A DNA stretch of 64,000 nt. Origin: an uncultured Bacteroidales bacterium. Lineage in GTDB: Bacteria; Bacteroidota; Bacteroidia; Bacteroidales; UBA932. The DNA lies in assembly GCA_900318015.1 (NCBI GenBank), contig ONJB01000004.1, positions 124,001 through 188,000 of the forward strand, read 5' to 3'. The position numbers and the translations under genes are program-made. The notes under the pieces were generated by a model. The model did not search any database. It worked only from the letters and a program-made list of their open reading frames with translations, and was not told the DNA's origin. Shown one piece after another: positions 7,985-17,376 of the stretch (positions are counted from its first letter, which is position 1; each line of letters begins with the position of its first letter).

Positions 7985-9033
7985 TTCGTCTGGAGGCTCT
8001 TCAAATACTCCTCGTGCAGATGGTAATACTTTTTCATGAACAACACGTAGACAGCCACTAAGACCATGCCCACAACCACCAGATAGATCCAATGCGCCAG
8101 CAACGTATTAGGAATCAGGTACACCATCACCAGCGAAATCACGAGCTGAATCCCCATATAAACCAGCGACACCACCACATGACTCATCCCCAACTCATTC
8201 GCCATAATCTGGTACGCGTGCTTCCGATGCGCCTCTCCTAGATGCTCATGCAGCATAATCCGATGCACAATCGTGCAGCAACCGTCCACGCCATAAACAA
8301 TCAGGAAGATCAGCCAGGTAATATCCCCCGTCTTCATAATCAGACATCCGATCAAAAACAGTAGGATAAACGCGATCCCCACACTTCCCACATCTCCCGC
8401 AAAGCATTTCGCCTTATTCTTCGGCCGGAAATTGAAATAGCTGAACACCAGCACCGACAGAATCATCACGACAATAAAACTCGTCTCCACGAAACCGCTC
8501 ACGTCATTCCCGGCTTGACCGGGAATCTCATTCAACAGCAGCAAAGGAATCAGTACCGCCAACGAATACCCCGCCGTAATCCCATTGATCCCGTCCATGA
8601 AATTGTATATGTTCGTCGCCCCGACGCACACAATCAGCGCCAGTATAACCGCCCACCACAAACTCGCATGGATCATGTCCAACTGATAGAACATCAAGCC
8701 CATCGCGACGAACTGCACGACCAGCCGCACCGAATCCGGCAAAGAATGGACATCGTCAATGAAGCTCACCCCCGCCGCCAGCGTCACCGCGATCAGGAAC
8801 CACGGATAACCGTCATGCCCGACCTGATCGGGCATCCCGAACCACTGCCAGATGGCCCAAATCCATACTCCAATCAAGAAAATGATGCCGCCACCGCGCA
8901 GGACAACCTTCGTATGTGAGCTACGCTCGTTGGGTTTGTCAATAATGTTGAAGTGGTCGGCGATGCTAAAGTATACTAACTCAGCCAGCAACAGCAGAAT
9001 CGCAATCGTGATATACTTGATAGCAGAAATCAT
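7981..9033 (-). CDS. WecA/WbpL-like undecaprenyl-phosphate sugar-1-phosphate transferase
   Basis: A multi-pass membrane enzyme that starts a repeat unit by moving a sugar-1-phosphate onto the lipid carrier. Motifs in order: DKPNERSSHT with RGGG near the N-terminus, SFIDDVHSLPDSVRL (the catalytic DD pair), NIYNFMDGINGI, AGDVGS, and HEHLGEAHRKHAYQ. It is paired with an epimerase (9036-9968), as WbpL is with WbpV, with a two-base gap. Two loops contain short palindromic repeat insertions: GMPDQVGHDG (bases 8815-8835) and EIPGQAGNDV (bases 8506-8526). Both keep the frame. Confidence 0.88.
   Translation of the reverse strand: MISAIKYITIAILLLLAELVYFSIADHFNIIDKPNERSSHTKVVLRGGGIIFLIGVWIWAIWQWFGMPDQVGHDGYPWFLIAVTLAAGVSFIDDVHSLPDSVRLVVQFVAMGLMFYQLDMIHASLWWAVILALIVCVGATNIYNFMDGINGITAGYSLAVLIPLLLLNEIPGQAGNDVSGFVETSFIVVMILSVLVFSYFNFRPKNKAKCFAGDVGSVGIAFILLFLIGCLIMKTGDITWLIFLIVYGVDGCCTIVHRIMLHEHLGEAHRKHAYQIMANELGMSHVVVSLVYMGIQLVISLVMVYLIPNTLLAHWIYLVVVGMVLVAVYVLFMKKYYHLHEEYLKSLQTK
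8506..8526. repeat. Palindromic repeat, family 1, inside WecA-like gene
   Basis: Perfect 8-base arms ATTCCCGG / CCGGGAAT around CTTGA. On the coding strand it adds residues EIPGQAGND without breaking the frame. Related copies lie at 8815, 26109 and 30604. Confidence 0.85.
8815..8835. repeat. Palindromic repeat, family 1 variant, inside WecA-like gene
   Basis: Perfect arms ATGCCCGA / TCGGGCAT around CCTGA, differing from the 8506 copy by compensated changes in both arms. It codes for GMPDQVGHD in frame. Confidence 0.8.
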
Positions 9034-9035
9034 AA

Positions 9036-9968
9036 CTATTTCTCCTTAAACGCCGCCAACGTCCTCCTCAACCCTTCCCTCGCATCAACCGGCATCTTCT
9101 CAATTCCCAGCGCCGCCTTAATCTTCGCATTGGAACTGATATAATTCTCCGTCAACTTCCTCAATCTTTCCGGATCCAGCGGCAGATGCAAACAGCCTCC
9201 TAACTTCGCCACGCCGTTCATCAGTCCTTTCGGGAGCTTCCAGATGTGCGCCTTCTTGCCGAGGGATTCGCAAATCACTTCGATCAGCTCGTTCGTCGAC
9301 AACGCCTCGTCGTCGCCCATATTGTAAATCCCCGACTGCACATCCTTCGTAAGGAGTCCAGAAACCACAAAGGAAAGATTGTCGATGCTTGTGAACGTCC
9401 GACGGTTCTCAAAGGCACCCAATGGCCACGGAATCCCCTTGCTGACAACGCTGTACAGCAGATTCAGATTTCCCTTGTTCCCCGGTCCATGAATCATGCA
9501 AGGGCGCAGGATATACACCTGCTTCCCGTCAGCCGGATGCGATATGATATACTCCTCCGCCTTGATCTTGCTCTCCCCATAGGGTCCGACAGGCGACGGC
9601 GTCACTTCCTCCGTAAGGACGCCCTCTACCCTATCAGCTGCTGCTTTTGCCGTGCTGAAGAAGATGAACTTCTGGGCAGATGACCGCAGGAAATAGTCGT
9701 AAATCGTCTGTGTCAATCCTGTATTCACCTTGAAATACACCTCCGCCGCAGCCTGGTTCTTCGTATCGTGCGCCTTACCTGCGAGGTGAATGATGGCATC
9801 GACGGCTGGAACCTGACCGGCATCCAGGTCATCCCAACTGAACGTGTAGAAAACCCCATTCTTCACGGGAGAAACGATATCCACCCCATAGATGGTATGA
9901 TTCTCCTTCAAGGCCGCAACCAGGTTGCTGCCGACGAAACCGTGGATCCCCGTAATCAGAATCTTCAT
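9036..9968 (-). CDS. NAD-dependent sugar epimerase/dehydratase (WbpV/GalE-like)
   Basis: Extended short-chain dehydrogenase of 310 residues. It has the GIHGFVGSNL nucleotide-binding motif at residues 7-16, IIHLAGKAHDTKN, and the catalytic Y-x3-K (YGESKIKAEEYI). The RPCMIHGPGNKGN region is typical of epimerases paired with a WecA-type transferase. It likely supplies the first sugar (for example a 4-epimerised or 6-deoxy N-acetylhexosamine) to the enzyme at 7981-9033. Its ATG overlaps the stop of the upstream glycosyltransferase by ATGA. Confidence 0.85.
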   Translation of the reverse strand: MKILITGIHGFVGSNLVAALKENHTIYGVDIVSPVKNGVFYTFSWDDLDAGQVPAVDAIIHLAGKAHDTKNQAAAEVYFKVNTGLTQTIYDYFLRSSAQKFIFFSTAKAAADRVEGVLTEEVTPSPVGPYGESKIKAEEYIISHPADGKQVYILRPCMIHGPGNKGNLNLLYSVVSKGIPWPLGAFENRRTFTSIDNLSFVVSGLLTKDVQSGIYNMGDDEALSTNELIEVICESLGKKAHIWKLPKGLMNGVAKLGGCLHLPLDPERLRKLTENYISSNAKIKAALGIEKMPVDAREGLRRTLAAFKEK

Positions 9969-11194
9969 TTTGTCAACGTATCGATCAGATCAACGTACAT
10001 GTCTGTCACCTTCTCCTTTGTGTAGTGCTCCTCAATTGCTTGTAGTCCACGTTTGCCCATCTCCGCCAAATCCTCCTTGTTCACGGAAGCCAGCCAAGCC
10101 ACAACGTCATCTACCTTCTTGTCAAAATCCTGCTCAGTAATCAGTTTCGCACATCCCTTATCTTTCAGGAAGTTAACAATAGGCGTATTCTCCCCGGAAA
10201 GGACCAGCAGAGGACGCTCACAAGCCATAATCGTATAAACCTTGGAGGGGAATCCATCCGTATCCGATTCTGGCGCCATGAAGATAAACGAAGCATCGGA
10301 ATACGACAGGATGGCCGGCATCAATTCGCGAGGCTGGTAAGGTAGCAAATGCAACTTCTCCAAGCCGCGTTTCTTGATTTCTTCCTCAACATATCCTCGC
10401 TTGGCGCCCTCCCCAATCACCACATACTCCACATTCAAATCTCGAGTCTTTTCCGCCAATGCGATCAAAGGTTCCCATGACTGCGCAAGGCCGATATTAC
10501 CGGCATAGAGCAACTTGATGCTGTCGCTTTTCGGGAACAATGAACGATCCAGTTTCCCCTCCCATTCCACCTGTCGATAAAGCTCCGTATCCACAAAGTT
10601 CGGAATGATGTGCAACTTGCTCTGGTCCTTAAACCTAGGCGCAATTGTATCATGGAAAACCTTGTCAATCGTAGTCACCGCATCCGATCCGTTGTACACC
10701 TTCATCTCCATCCACCGCAGGAACTTCAGCACGAATCCGCCTTTCAGTTTCAAGATATCCGGATAGATTTCCTGCACGTTATAGACCACCTTGCAACCTT
10801 TCAGCTTGGCAAGGCCAAGATTCAGCCAGCCGATGGTCAGTGGCGGCGAAGGAGAAAGTATCAGGTCAACGTGCCTGATACACAAGCCGATAAAGAACGA
10901 GACAATATGCCAATACACGAACCCCAACAGCCGCAAAGCCGTACTCTTGAACTTCTTCTGAGGCACGTGCAACACCTTGATTCCGTGATAATTGCTCTCC
11001 TTGCAGAATCCCCAAACCTTCCATCGCATAGGCTGCTTCTCGACCTGCTCGGGGACTATGTTAAAATGCGGGGTTGTTGACAGCACCACTACTTCATATC
11101 CCCGTTCCTGAAGTCTCAACGCGATATCATTGTACAGATATGCCGTCGAAACACCGTCGGGTGAGAAAATTAAAGAGTGGATAAGGATCTTCAT
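9965..11194 (-). CDS. GT4 glycosyltransferase, WbuB-like, 409 aa
   Basis: GT-B fold enzyme with an N-terminal MKILIHSLIFSPDGVSTAYL acceptor domain and a C-terminal donor domain carrying LLYAGNIGLAQSWEPLI and a SDASFIFMAPESDTDGFPSKVY loop. The glutamate and glycine-rich EX7E-like region is degenerate as in WbuB proteins, which transfer L-fucosamine. The presence of CapE and CapF genes at the edges of this locus fits that donor. Its start is four bases inside the upstream GT2 gene. Confidence 0.8.
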   Translation of the reverse strand: MKILIHSLIFSPDGVSTAYLYNDIALRLQERGYEVVVLSTTPHFNIVPEQVEKQPMRWKVWGFCKESNYHGIKVLHVPQKKFKSTALRLLGFVYWHIVSFFIGLCIRHVDLILSPSPPLTIGWLNLGLAKLKGCKVVYNVQEIYPDILKLKGGFVLKFLRWMEMKVYNGSDAVTTIDKVFHDTIAPRFKDQSKLHIIPNFVDTELYRQVEWEGKLDRSLFPKSDSIKLLYAGNIGLAQSWEPLIALAEKTRDLNVEYVVIGEGAKRGYVEEEIKKRGLEKLHLLPYQPRELMPAILSYSDASFIFMAPESDTDGFPSKVYTIMACERPLLVLSGENTPIVNFLKDKGCAKLITEQDFDKKVDDVVAWLASVNKEDLAEMGKRGLQAIEEHYTKEKVTDMYVDLIDTLTK

Positions 11195-12099
11195 GCGGGT
11201 ATATCTATATTGTAGAAACGTCGGACATACTCGATAACAGCTTCCCTTGAAGGATTCTTCCCCAACTGTTTCTCCATCTCATACATCTTTGAATCCACCA
11301 GGAAACGATACCAATAAGACTGAAGAGTAAGCCACACTAGTCCCGGTAAACCATCTAAAAAACCGAGGAAGATAATGTATCGCAACGTGAAGTATGCCAG
11401 CGCTCTAAAGAAACGCGGCAATTTATAATAGAAGCCTCTTCGATTGTTTCTCCCCGTCAATTTCGGGGTTTCTCTTGCACTAAAAAGGTGGTACTTCTTA
11501 TCCAGTTCAACAACAATCTCACGGTTTGAGTAACTGTTGTGCTTCTGCGTCCAGGCGGTAAGACCGTTGAGATTATCGTCAACAAACCAATTGTCAAAAA
11601 CAGCAGAATCGCCTTCCTTGAGAACCATCTGTTCATCCATCCAACGCTGCTCCATATAGGCAGTACCCGTTCTCCATAAGCGAAGAAGACAGACAGGCTT
11701 AAGACTACCAAACCGGAGCGTCTTACCCAAGAACCGTACGTGACGCTTCATATTTACGCCATTGATCCCTGCTGGAAGATTGGCTAGTTTCGCATCAATT
11801 TCCTGAATGAGCCCATCAGTCAAATACTCATCTGCGTCAAGGCGTAAAATCCACTCTGTATCAATCGGGCAATTATCCAATGCCCATTGAAATTGCTGCG
11901 CCTGATTGGCATACTCATGTTGCAAGACAATAGCTCCACATTCTTTTGCAATCGCACAAGTATTGTCCTGGGAGAAAGAGTCAACAACATATACCTCCTG
12001 GCAAACCTGCTGCACATTCTTAATGCAACGGGCAATGTGGAGTTCTTCATTTCCTGTAAGGATGATGGCCGTAATGGATCCTTTTTTGGTTCCGTTCAT
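11191..12099 (-). CDS. GT2 glycosyltransferase, WaaE/KdtX-like, 302 aa
   Basis: GT-A enzyme: SITAIILTGNEELHIARCI at the N-terminus, YVVDSFSQDNTCAIA, then the metal-binding LRLDADEYL (D-x-D). The form of the N-terminal motif (LTGNEE with conserved CI) is that of LPS core beta-1,4-glucosyltransferase-like proteins. The ATG at 12099 is chosen because the longer reading would overlap the upstream gene; the gap to that gene is then 11 bases. Confidence 0.85.
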   Translation of the reverse strand: MNGTKKGSITAIILTGNEELHIARCIKNVQQVCQEVYVVDSFSQDNTCAIAKECGAIVLQHEYANQAQQFQWALDNCPIDTEWILRLDADEYLTDGLIQEIDAKLANLPAGINGVNMKRHVRFLGKTLRFGSLKPVCLLRLWRTGTAYMEQRWMDEQMVLKEGDSAVFDNWFVDDNLNGLTAWTQKHNSYSNREIVVELDKKYHLFSARETPKLTGRNNRRGFYYKLPRFFRALAYFTLRYIIFLGFLDGLPGLVWLTLQSYWYRFLVDSKMYEMEKQLGKNPSREAVIEYVRRFYNIDIPA

Positions 12100-12110
12100 G
12101 CTTTCGCGTT

Positions 12111-13238
12111 TTATTCCTTGATAAATGACGGCGGTGTTCCCCCATCTAGAATCCAATTGTACAGCTCCACATTCTGTTTTGCAACAGAATGATAATCAAA
12201 CCGTTCATAAACCTCCCTACTTCCCTTCTGCCCCATTTGATACAGCTTTTCGGCGCCCAGTGAAAGCGCCTCCTCCAATGCCTTGACCAGATTGTCTTCA
12301 GTCAAGGGAATGCACCATCCTGTCTTGGTTTCATTGAGCAACTCCCAAGGAGTATTGTCAGTCGTGATGACCGGCACACCACATGACAACGCCTCAGCAA
12401 TCACCATCCCAAAGTTCTCGCTATAAGACGGAAGAACGAACAACGAACTGCTTTGGTACAAGGCGATCTTTTCTTCCCCAAAAACCGGTCTAGAAATCCT
12501 CACAGTATCAGAAAGAGACATGTCTTTAACTATCTCTTTCAAGGACTGGATATAGCTTTCTTCCCCATTGCCTACAATCACTAGCGACCAACCAGAATGC
12601 GCATCAATGATTCTTTTCCAAGCCGCCAGCAGTACCTCAATCCCCTTCTTAGGATGGATTCGCGACAAAAACAAAACCTGCTTCTTAACAACAGCCGGGT
12701 CCAGACGGCAAGGATAGCCAGACGTTTCTATTCCATTGGGAATCACACTAATAGGATTTTCGAACCCAAGCTCTCGCACATGCTTTGCTTCCATATCTGC
12801 CGTCGTATAGATGCACGCACAACTCCTTAAATCCTTGTCTTGATAAAGCCAGCGCGCAATCTTCTTCTTCCACTTTTTCTGCTTCAAACTCCAAGGCTCC
12901 AAAGTCCCCCTGGGTGTTAGCAAAAACGGGATATGATTCTTATCTGCAATTACCCGGACATTATGGAACAAAGGCTCCCAAATACATTGTCCATGTATTA
13001 CATCAAACTTCTCCCTCAGGATAAATGACTCGAGATCACGACGCTTATAATCTTCTGGGATCAAGTGTAACTTCGCAGACGTCCCTTCCAAAACGTGAAG
13101 ATTCATATCCCCAGACTCAATAACCATTAAGGTTATATCAACACCCAGCTCTACCAAACCTTTTACAAACAAAGGGACACTGCGGGATGGCCCCCCTTTG
13201 TTTTGATCAATATTAGTCAAGAAGGTTAGTATTTTCAT
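12111..13238 (-). CDS. GT4 glycosyltransferase, 375 aa
   Basis: GT-B enzyme with MKILTFLTNIDQNKGGPSRS at the start, a GGPSRSV acceptor loop, TPRGTLEPWSL, VLFLSRIHPKKGIEVLLAAW and the EX7E donor motif in FVLPSYSENFGMVIAEALSC. The start at ATG 13238 is preferred over an upstream TTG. Donor and acceptor sugars cannot be predicted. Upstream the base composition becomes visibly more A+T-rich, which suggests a boundary between older and more recently acquired locus parts. Confidence 0.85.
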   Translation of the reverse strand: MKILTFLTNIDQNKGGPSRSVPLFVKGLVELGVDITLMVIESGDMNLHVLEGTSAKLHLIPEDYKRRDLESFILREKFDVIHGQCIWEPLFHNVRVIADKNHIPFLLTPRGTLEPWSLKQKKWKKKIARWLYQDKDLRSCACIYTTADMEAKHVRELGFENPISVIPNGIETSGYPCRLDPAVVKKQVLFLSRIHPKKGIEVLLAAWKRIIDAHSGWSLVIVGNGEESYIQSLKEIVKDMSLSDTVRISRPVFGEEKIALYQSSSLFVLPSYSENFGMVIAEALSCGVPVITTDNTPWELLNETKTGWCIPLTEDNLVKALEEALSLGAEKLYQMGQKGSREVYERFDYHSVAKQNVELYNWILDGGTPPSFIKE

Positions 13239-13291
13239 AATCAGCAATTTACAGCAAGGATAATACTATATAGAAAGCAGAATCAGCATCT

Positions 13292-14521
13292 TTACAAAGC
13301 CAATTTTGCTATAGCGCCTTTGTCAATCCAGCATCCGTCTATTACTGCTATAATTAACCAGAACAATAAGCTAAGGCAATTCTTAGGAGCAAAAATATAG
13401 CCTTCACCAAGCAAATGAATAAAGAAGAAAACCAAACATCCTCCTAATAATCCTGAGATGAAAGGTGATTCAATTCCCCATGCACGCTTCAAAGCTCTAA
13501 AGCATATTATGGAAAAACAAATTAAACCAAGGATCCCTGTCATTGATGCAACCGCAAACCATGATGATCCTGGTTCGATCTGACCGTTTTCTATAATAAC
13601 ACCATCTAGTTTAGGGTCAACAACATTATATCCTATTCCATATATTGGGCTACTCAAAAACTCCTGAATTCTTGCATCAATTTTTTGTTCACGGGAATAG
13701 ATAACACTTCCCATAGCTTCATTTCCTAACTGTTTCTCTACTAGAAAATCAGTCATTCCACCCCAAATTGGAAATGTAGCTGCTGCTACGCTGATAATTA
13801 CAAATAGAAGTAGATAAAACTTACTGATTCTTTTGTAGTATAATCGAAATAGAACTACCATTATACCAACTATAGTTGCTCCGACCGCCGCCCTAGACGC
13901 GGATAAGAAGCATGCCAACAAACAAAGGATAGTTAATACTGCATCCACATATTTGTAGGCCGGTCTTCTAGTATTAATGGTCCTGATGAAAAGGTAGATA
14001 CATGAAAGCCCCGCAATAGGACCTAAAACCATCGAATGATTCATCAAGCCGGAAAATCTACCTGCTGAGATTTCAAGAAATTCACCATCTCTTACAAAAA
14101 GGTTGATTCCTAGGAAATATGCAAAAAAAGAACCTATCGATAATAAAGCGCCCAAATATATAAAATACTGTAAAATCTTCATCCGCAAAATGGTTGCCTT
14201 GCTCCCGACGATAATGGGACCGGCAGTAAGAACCACCATAGAGTAAACGCCTAGCCTCTGCCACGCCCGAAAATAGAATGGAGGATTATTCATCAACAAG
14301 CTGAATGCACAAATTGCTAAAAGTGTCAATACGTAGCCATTTGTAATAGTAAGCCGAGGACGATTAAAAACTATGAGTAATCCTAAGACAGCCAAGGAGC
14401 CGAAATAAAAGGGTTGAGGCAAAAGGATGCCACCAGTAATACTTGACAGGACAATTAGTATAGCTATCGCCTTACATACTAAATCTTCTCTAGGATCGAA
14501 TAAACAGAGCAACGATTTCAT
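13292..14521 (-). CDS. Wzy/WaaL-like O-antigen polymerase, 409 aa
   Basis: Very hydrophobic protein with about ten predicted membrane segments and a large loop (FLVEKQLGNEAMGSVIYSREQKIDARIQ, GIGYNVVDPK), the topology of the O-antigen polymerase/ligase family. Polymerases of this type join lipid-linked repeat units in the periplasm. Its position between glycosyltransferases and upstream Wzx supports a Wzx/Wzy-dependent pathway. The gene is A+T-rich relative to the flanking genome. Confidence 0.75.
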   Translation of the reverse strand: MKSLLCLFDPREDLVCKAIAILIVLSSITGGILLPQPFYFGSLAVLGLLIVFNRPRLTITNGYVLTLLAICAFSLLMNNPPFYFRAWQRLGVYSMVVLTAGPIIVGSKATILRMKILQYFIYLGALLSIGSFFAYFLGINLFVRDGEFLEISAGRFSGLMNHSMVLGPIAGLSCIYLFIRTINTRRPAYKYVDAVLTILCLLACFLSASRAAVGATIVGIMVVLFRLYYKRISKFYLLLFVIISVAAATFPIWGGMTDFLVEKQLGNEAMGSVIYSREQKIDARIQEFLSSPIYGIGYNVVDPKLDGVIIENGQIEPGSSWFAVASMTGILGLICFSIICFRALKRAWGIESPFISGLLGGCLVFFFIHLLGEGYIFAPKNCLSLLFWLIIAVIDGCWIDKGAIAKLAL

Positions 14522-14523
14522 AT

Positions 14524-15681
14524 CTAGTACAGTTCTATTGCCTTACTACATGGGCCTTCAACGATAGACGTATCATCGCCTTTTTGCAAGTCGGAAATAA
14601 GAGTTAACAGATTCAACGAAGCCCGCTGAGGAGACCATATGTGAAGCATTGATGAATACGCATTGCTTCCCATTTGTTCTCTTTCCCGGGGGTGAAGAAT
14701 CAAGTAAGTGACTTTCTCGAATAAAGAATCAAGATCATTTAGATTAAAAACAAATCCATTTATCCCATCCTTAACTAGAAAGGGGGCCGACCCGACAGCA
14801 GAGGAGGCCACTACCACACTACCATTACTCATAGCCTCATTCACCACTGCACCCCAACCTTCACGTTGATCGCTTGTAAAAAGAAAAATATCACTATGTC
14901 GCATTGATTCCTGTATTTCATCGTTAGATCTATTCCCTTTGAATCTAACGACATCTTGTATACCAAGTTGTTCTACAAGTGCTTGAGCGTGTGAGAATTC
15001 TTCACCATCTCCATACATATTAAGAATAAAAAAATAACCACTTTCTTTCAATCTATAAGCCAACTTAAGCGCAATCTCTGGATGCTTCCATTTTAGGAAC
15101 CTCCCACACCACATTATCGAAGTGATCTCCGGATTCGCCTCCCGGTGCAAACGACGAACATCAAGGGCATCAACTACGTTGGTAAAGTATCCCCATTTAT
15201 AACAACGATCTTTAAAAGAAAACAACTTATACTGATCACCGGCGCCATAAGCTGAGGAACACAACTTATATATAGGTTTCTTCTTCCACCTCCCAACATG
15301 ATAATGCCACATATTACTTAATAAACGAGGTGAAAATAAGTTAACCCATCCTCTCTTTAGCCACCGTTCGGATACTTCAAAAGCCAAACCCGGTTCGTTA
15401 AGATTCATCCTCGCTACTTCAAATTGCAGCGAGCATGCTCCAAAAAGCGCGACATCGGCATCCTTTGCCATCCGAATAGCCTCTTGCCAGGTTTCCTGAC
15501 TCTCATAGGCTCGAAAAACATATGATCTCTCTACCGCTTTCTTCCCTTCCGTTTTATTGGCACTCGTTGGAGGAACAGTTTCTATATATTTATAGTCCCC
15601 ATTTGTTATATCGTATAAAGCATCAGCCAAGTACGCTTGGTGACGATTTAGAGTATTCCCATAATATACTATCTTCATCAA
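14524..15681 (-). CDS. GT4 glycosyltransferase, 385 aa
   Basis: The N-terminus (KIVYYGNTLNRHQAYLADAL) and C-terminal donor motifs IMWCGRFLKWKHPEIALKLA and IFLFTSDQREGWGAVVNEAM (EX7E form) define a GT-B retaining glycosyltransferase. Neighbours on both sides are glycan genes, two and three bases away. No sugar specificity can be read. Confidence 0.85.
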   Translation of the reverse strand: MMKIVYYGNTLNRHQAYLADALYDITNGDYKYIETVPPTSANKTEGKKAVERSYVFRAYESQETWQEAIRMAKDADVALFGACSLQFEVARMNLNEPGLAFEVSERWLKRGWVNLFSPRLLSNMWHYHVGRWKKKPIYKLCSSAYGAGDQYKLFSFKDRCYKWGYFTNVVDALDVRRLHREANPEITSIMWCGRFLKWKHPEIALKLAYRLKESGYFFILNMYGDGEEFSHAQALVEQLGIQDVVRFKGNRSNDEIQESMRHSDIFLFTSDQREGWGAVVNEAMSNGSVVVASSAVGSAPFLVKDGINGFVFNLNDLDSLFEKVTYLILHPREREQMGSNAYSSMLHIWSPQRASLNLLTLISDLQKGDDTSIVEGPCSKAIELY

Positions 15682-15684
15682 TGC

Positions 15685-16179
15685 TTATAGTGATTTAATC
15701 TTTCGTCCCGGCACTCCTCCCCACAATTCCTTATTGGGGACATCTTTCACAACAACAGCACCCATAGCAATTATTGAATGCTCTCCAATACTTACTCCTG
15801 CAAGAACTTGAGAATTAGCGCACAGCCACGATCCTTCTCCAACAGTGATGGGTAGAGATAAACCTTCACCGGCTATACTGGGTCCTTCTATATCAATGCT
15901 ATGTGTTCCGGTACCAATATATACTCTTGGCGCAATATTCACATTCTTTTTTATTATAACTGGAGCACTGCAAATGATTATTGTTTCATGCCCAACCCAA
16001 ACGTTTTCTCCTAAATACAGGGAGGAATTGCCAAGAATCCGAACGGAAGAACATATTCTAACATTTCTCCCTATCGTCGCACCACACATGCGATATAGAG
16101 TCCTTTTCAGTCCGAAACACCTCGTGTCTGGTAGCAGGCGTACAAAATGATAAACAATGTGAAGCAAAGAACTATTCAT
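15685..16179 (-). CDS. Hexapeptide-repeat acyltransferase (WcaF/colanic-acid type), 164 aa
   Basis: Left-handed beta-helix acetyltransferase: GATIGRNVRICSSVRI, GENVWVGHETII, NVNIAPRVYIGTGTHSI, then the catalytic-histidine region GTGTHSID and a C-terminal GVSIGEHSIIAMGAVVVKDV helix of hexapeptide turns. It would O- or N-acetylate a sugar of the repeat unit. The ATG at 16179 starts just after the upstream gene's stop (16187); a longer frame to 16251 would overlap it. Confidence 0.85.
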   Translation of the reverse strand: MNSSLLHIVYHFVRLLPDTRCFGLKRTLYRMCGATIGRNVRICSSVRILGNSSLYLGENVWVGHETIIICSAPVIIKKNVNIAPRVYIGTGTHSIDIEGPSIAGEGLSLPITVGEGSWLCANSQVLAGVSIGEHSIIAMGAVVVKDVPNKELWGGVPGRKIKSL

Positions 16180-16186
16180 CAGAGGC

Positions 16187-17344
16187 CTATGAGATGATAC
16201 AATTATACAGCTGGTTATTGATCGTTTCCTCAGAGTATTTAGATAAATCAATCGTATAATTCACAACCTGATTTCTTTGTGAGAGGATTATCTGTAACGC
16301 TTCTTTTATTCGTTTACGATCGTTTTCAACGAATACTATTCCTTCTTGATTCTTTAACAAATTGTAGAAGTAGACATTCCTCTTGTCATAGACAAAGATA
16401 ATAGGTTTATTCTGGGCTATTAATTCGAAAATCTTACTCGGAACCTGATATCCGTAAAAATTGTCCACAAAAAGAAGTAAATCAAACTTTTGGTACAAGT
16501 GTACGATTTCCTGATGAGGAATGATTTCATGAACTCTTACAATACTAGTATCTTTTGGACGGCACTTTGAACCAGTATAAACATCTAGTGTTATCCCCCC
16601 GCAGGACTCTAGGGCGGGAATAAACTCATTTAAATCTCGATAACCTTCATATAAGCTACCGGAATAGATCATAGAAATTGGATTACAAAAACAATATTGT
16701 TTTTTTCCCCCGCACAAATACTGATCAATATGAATGGCGGGAGAAATAAAACGTATCTTGTTGGGATTAATTCTCATTTCGCCAGTCATAATAGTAATAG
16801 ACGGTTCATTTACAGTTATGATTAAACCTGCCACCTCTAATGCTCGTTTCTCCAATCTTAAGTTTGCATCACTATCGCTGCCGGGATAGATTGCATTCTT
16901 ATACAAAGGATCACAGATGTCAACAATTACCCTGGTATCCTTCCGAATCCGGTCAACAATCATATAATATGCCCAAGGGGCAATACTTATAAGACAGGAT
17001 TCATATCTGTTAGCTCTATTGAGTTTATTTGCCAGAGCCAAAGTAATCGCAGCTAAACCTATTCTGTTTAGGTATCTTGACAAATTCATATTCTTAAACA
17101 AATACAGATGCGCTATTAGAAGACGAAGAAACCAGACCAAAGCGCCAAATGAGAATTGCTTTTTTATCTGGATATAACAAATCCCATTCTCTAGCTCATT
17201 TTCGAGATCATAGTATCCAATAACATCTACTTTATGATCTTTAGACACCAAGTAATTGGCCAGACTTCGATATCTAAGCATATTAGCTCCTGTTCCGGCA
17301 AATGGATAAGCGATAAACAGAAATCTCTTATTGGGTGTTGTCAT
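16187..17344 (-). CDS. GT4-like glycosyltransferase, 385 aa
   Basis: GT-B-like protein with FLFIAYPFAGTGANMLRYRS at the N-terminus, VIVDICDPLYKNAIYP in the middle, and IYSGSLYEGYRDLNEFIPAL plus FDLLLFVDNFYGYQVPSKIF in the donor half. The SKIFE segment replaces the usual EX7E region, as in several family-4 relatives. It lies between the acyltransferase genes of the locus and is A+T-rich. Confidence 0.7.
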   Translation of the reverse strand: MTTPNKRFLFIAYPFAGTGANMLRYRSLANYLVSKDHKVDVIGYYDLENELENGICYIQIKKQFSFGALVWFLRLLIAHLYLFKNMNLSRYLNRIGLAAITLALANKLNRANRYESCLISIAPWAYYMIVDRIRKDTRVIVDICDPLYKNAIYPGSDSDANLRLEKRALEVAGLIITVNEPSITIMTGEMRINPNKIRFISPAIHIDQYLCGGKKQYCFCNPISMIYSGSLYEGYRDLNEFIPALESCGGITLDVYTGSKCRPKDTSIVRVHEIIPHQEIVHLYQKFDLLLFVDNFYGYQVPSKIFELIAQNKPIIFVYDKRNVYFYNLLKNQEGIVFVENDRKRIKEALQIILSQRNQVVNYTIDLSKYSEETINNQLYNCIIS

Positions 17345-17376
17345 TATGATTCTTGTGAAGGTATTAATTCATTACT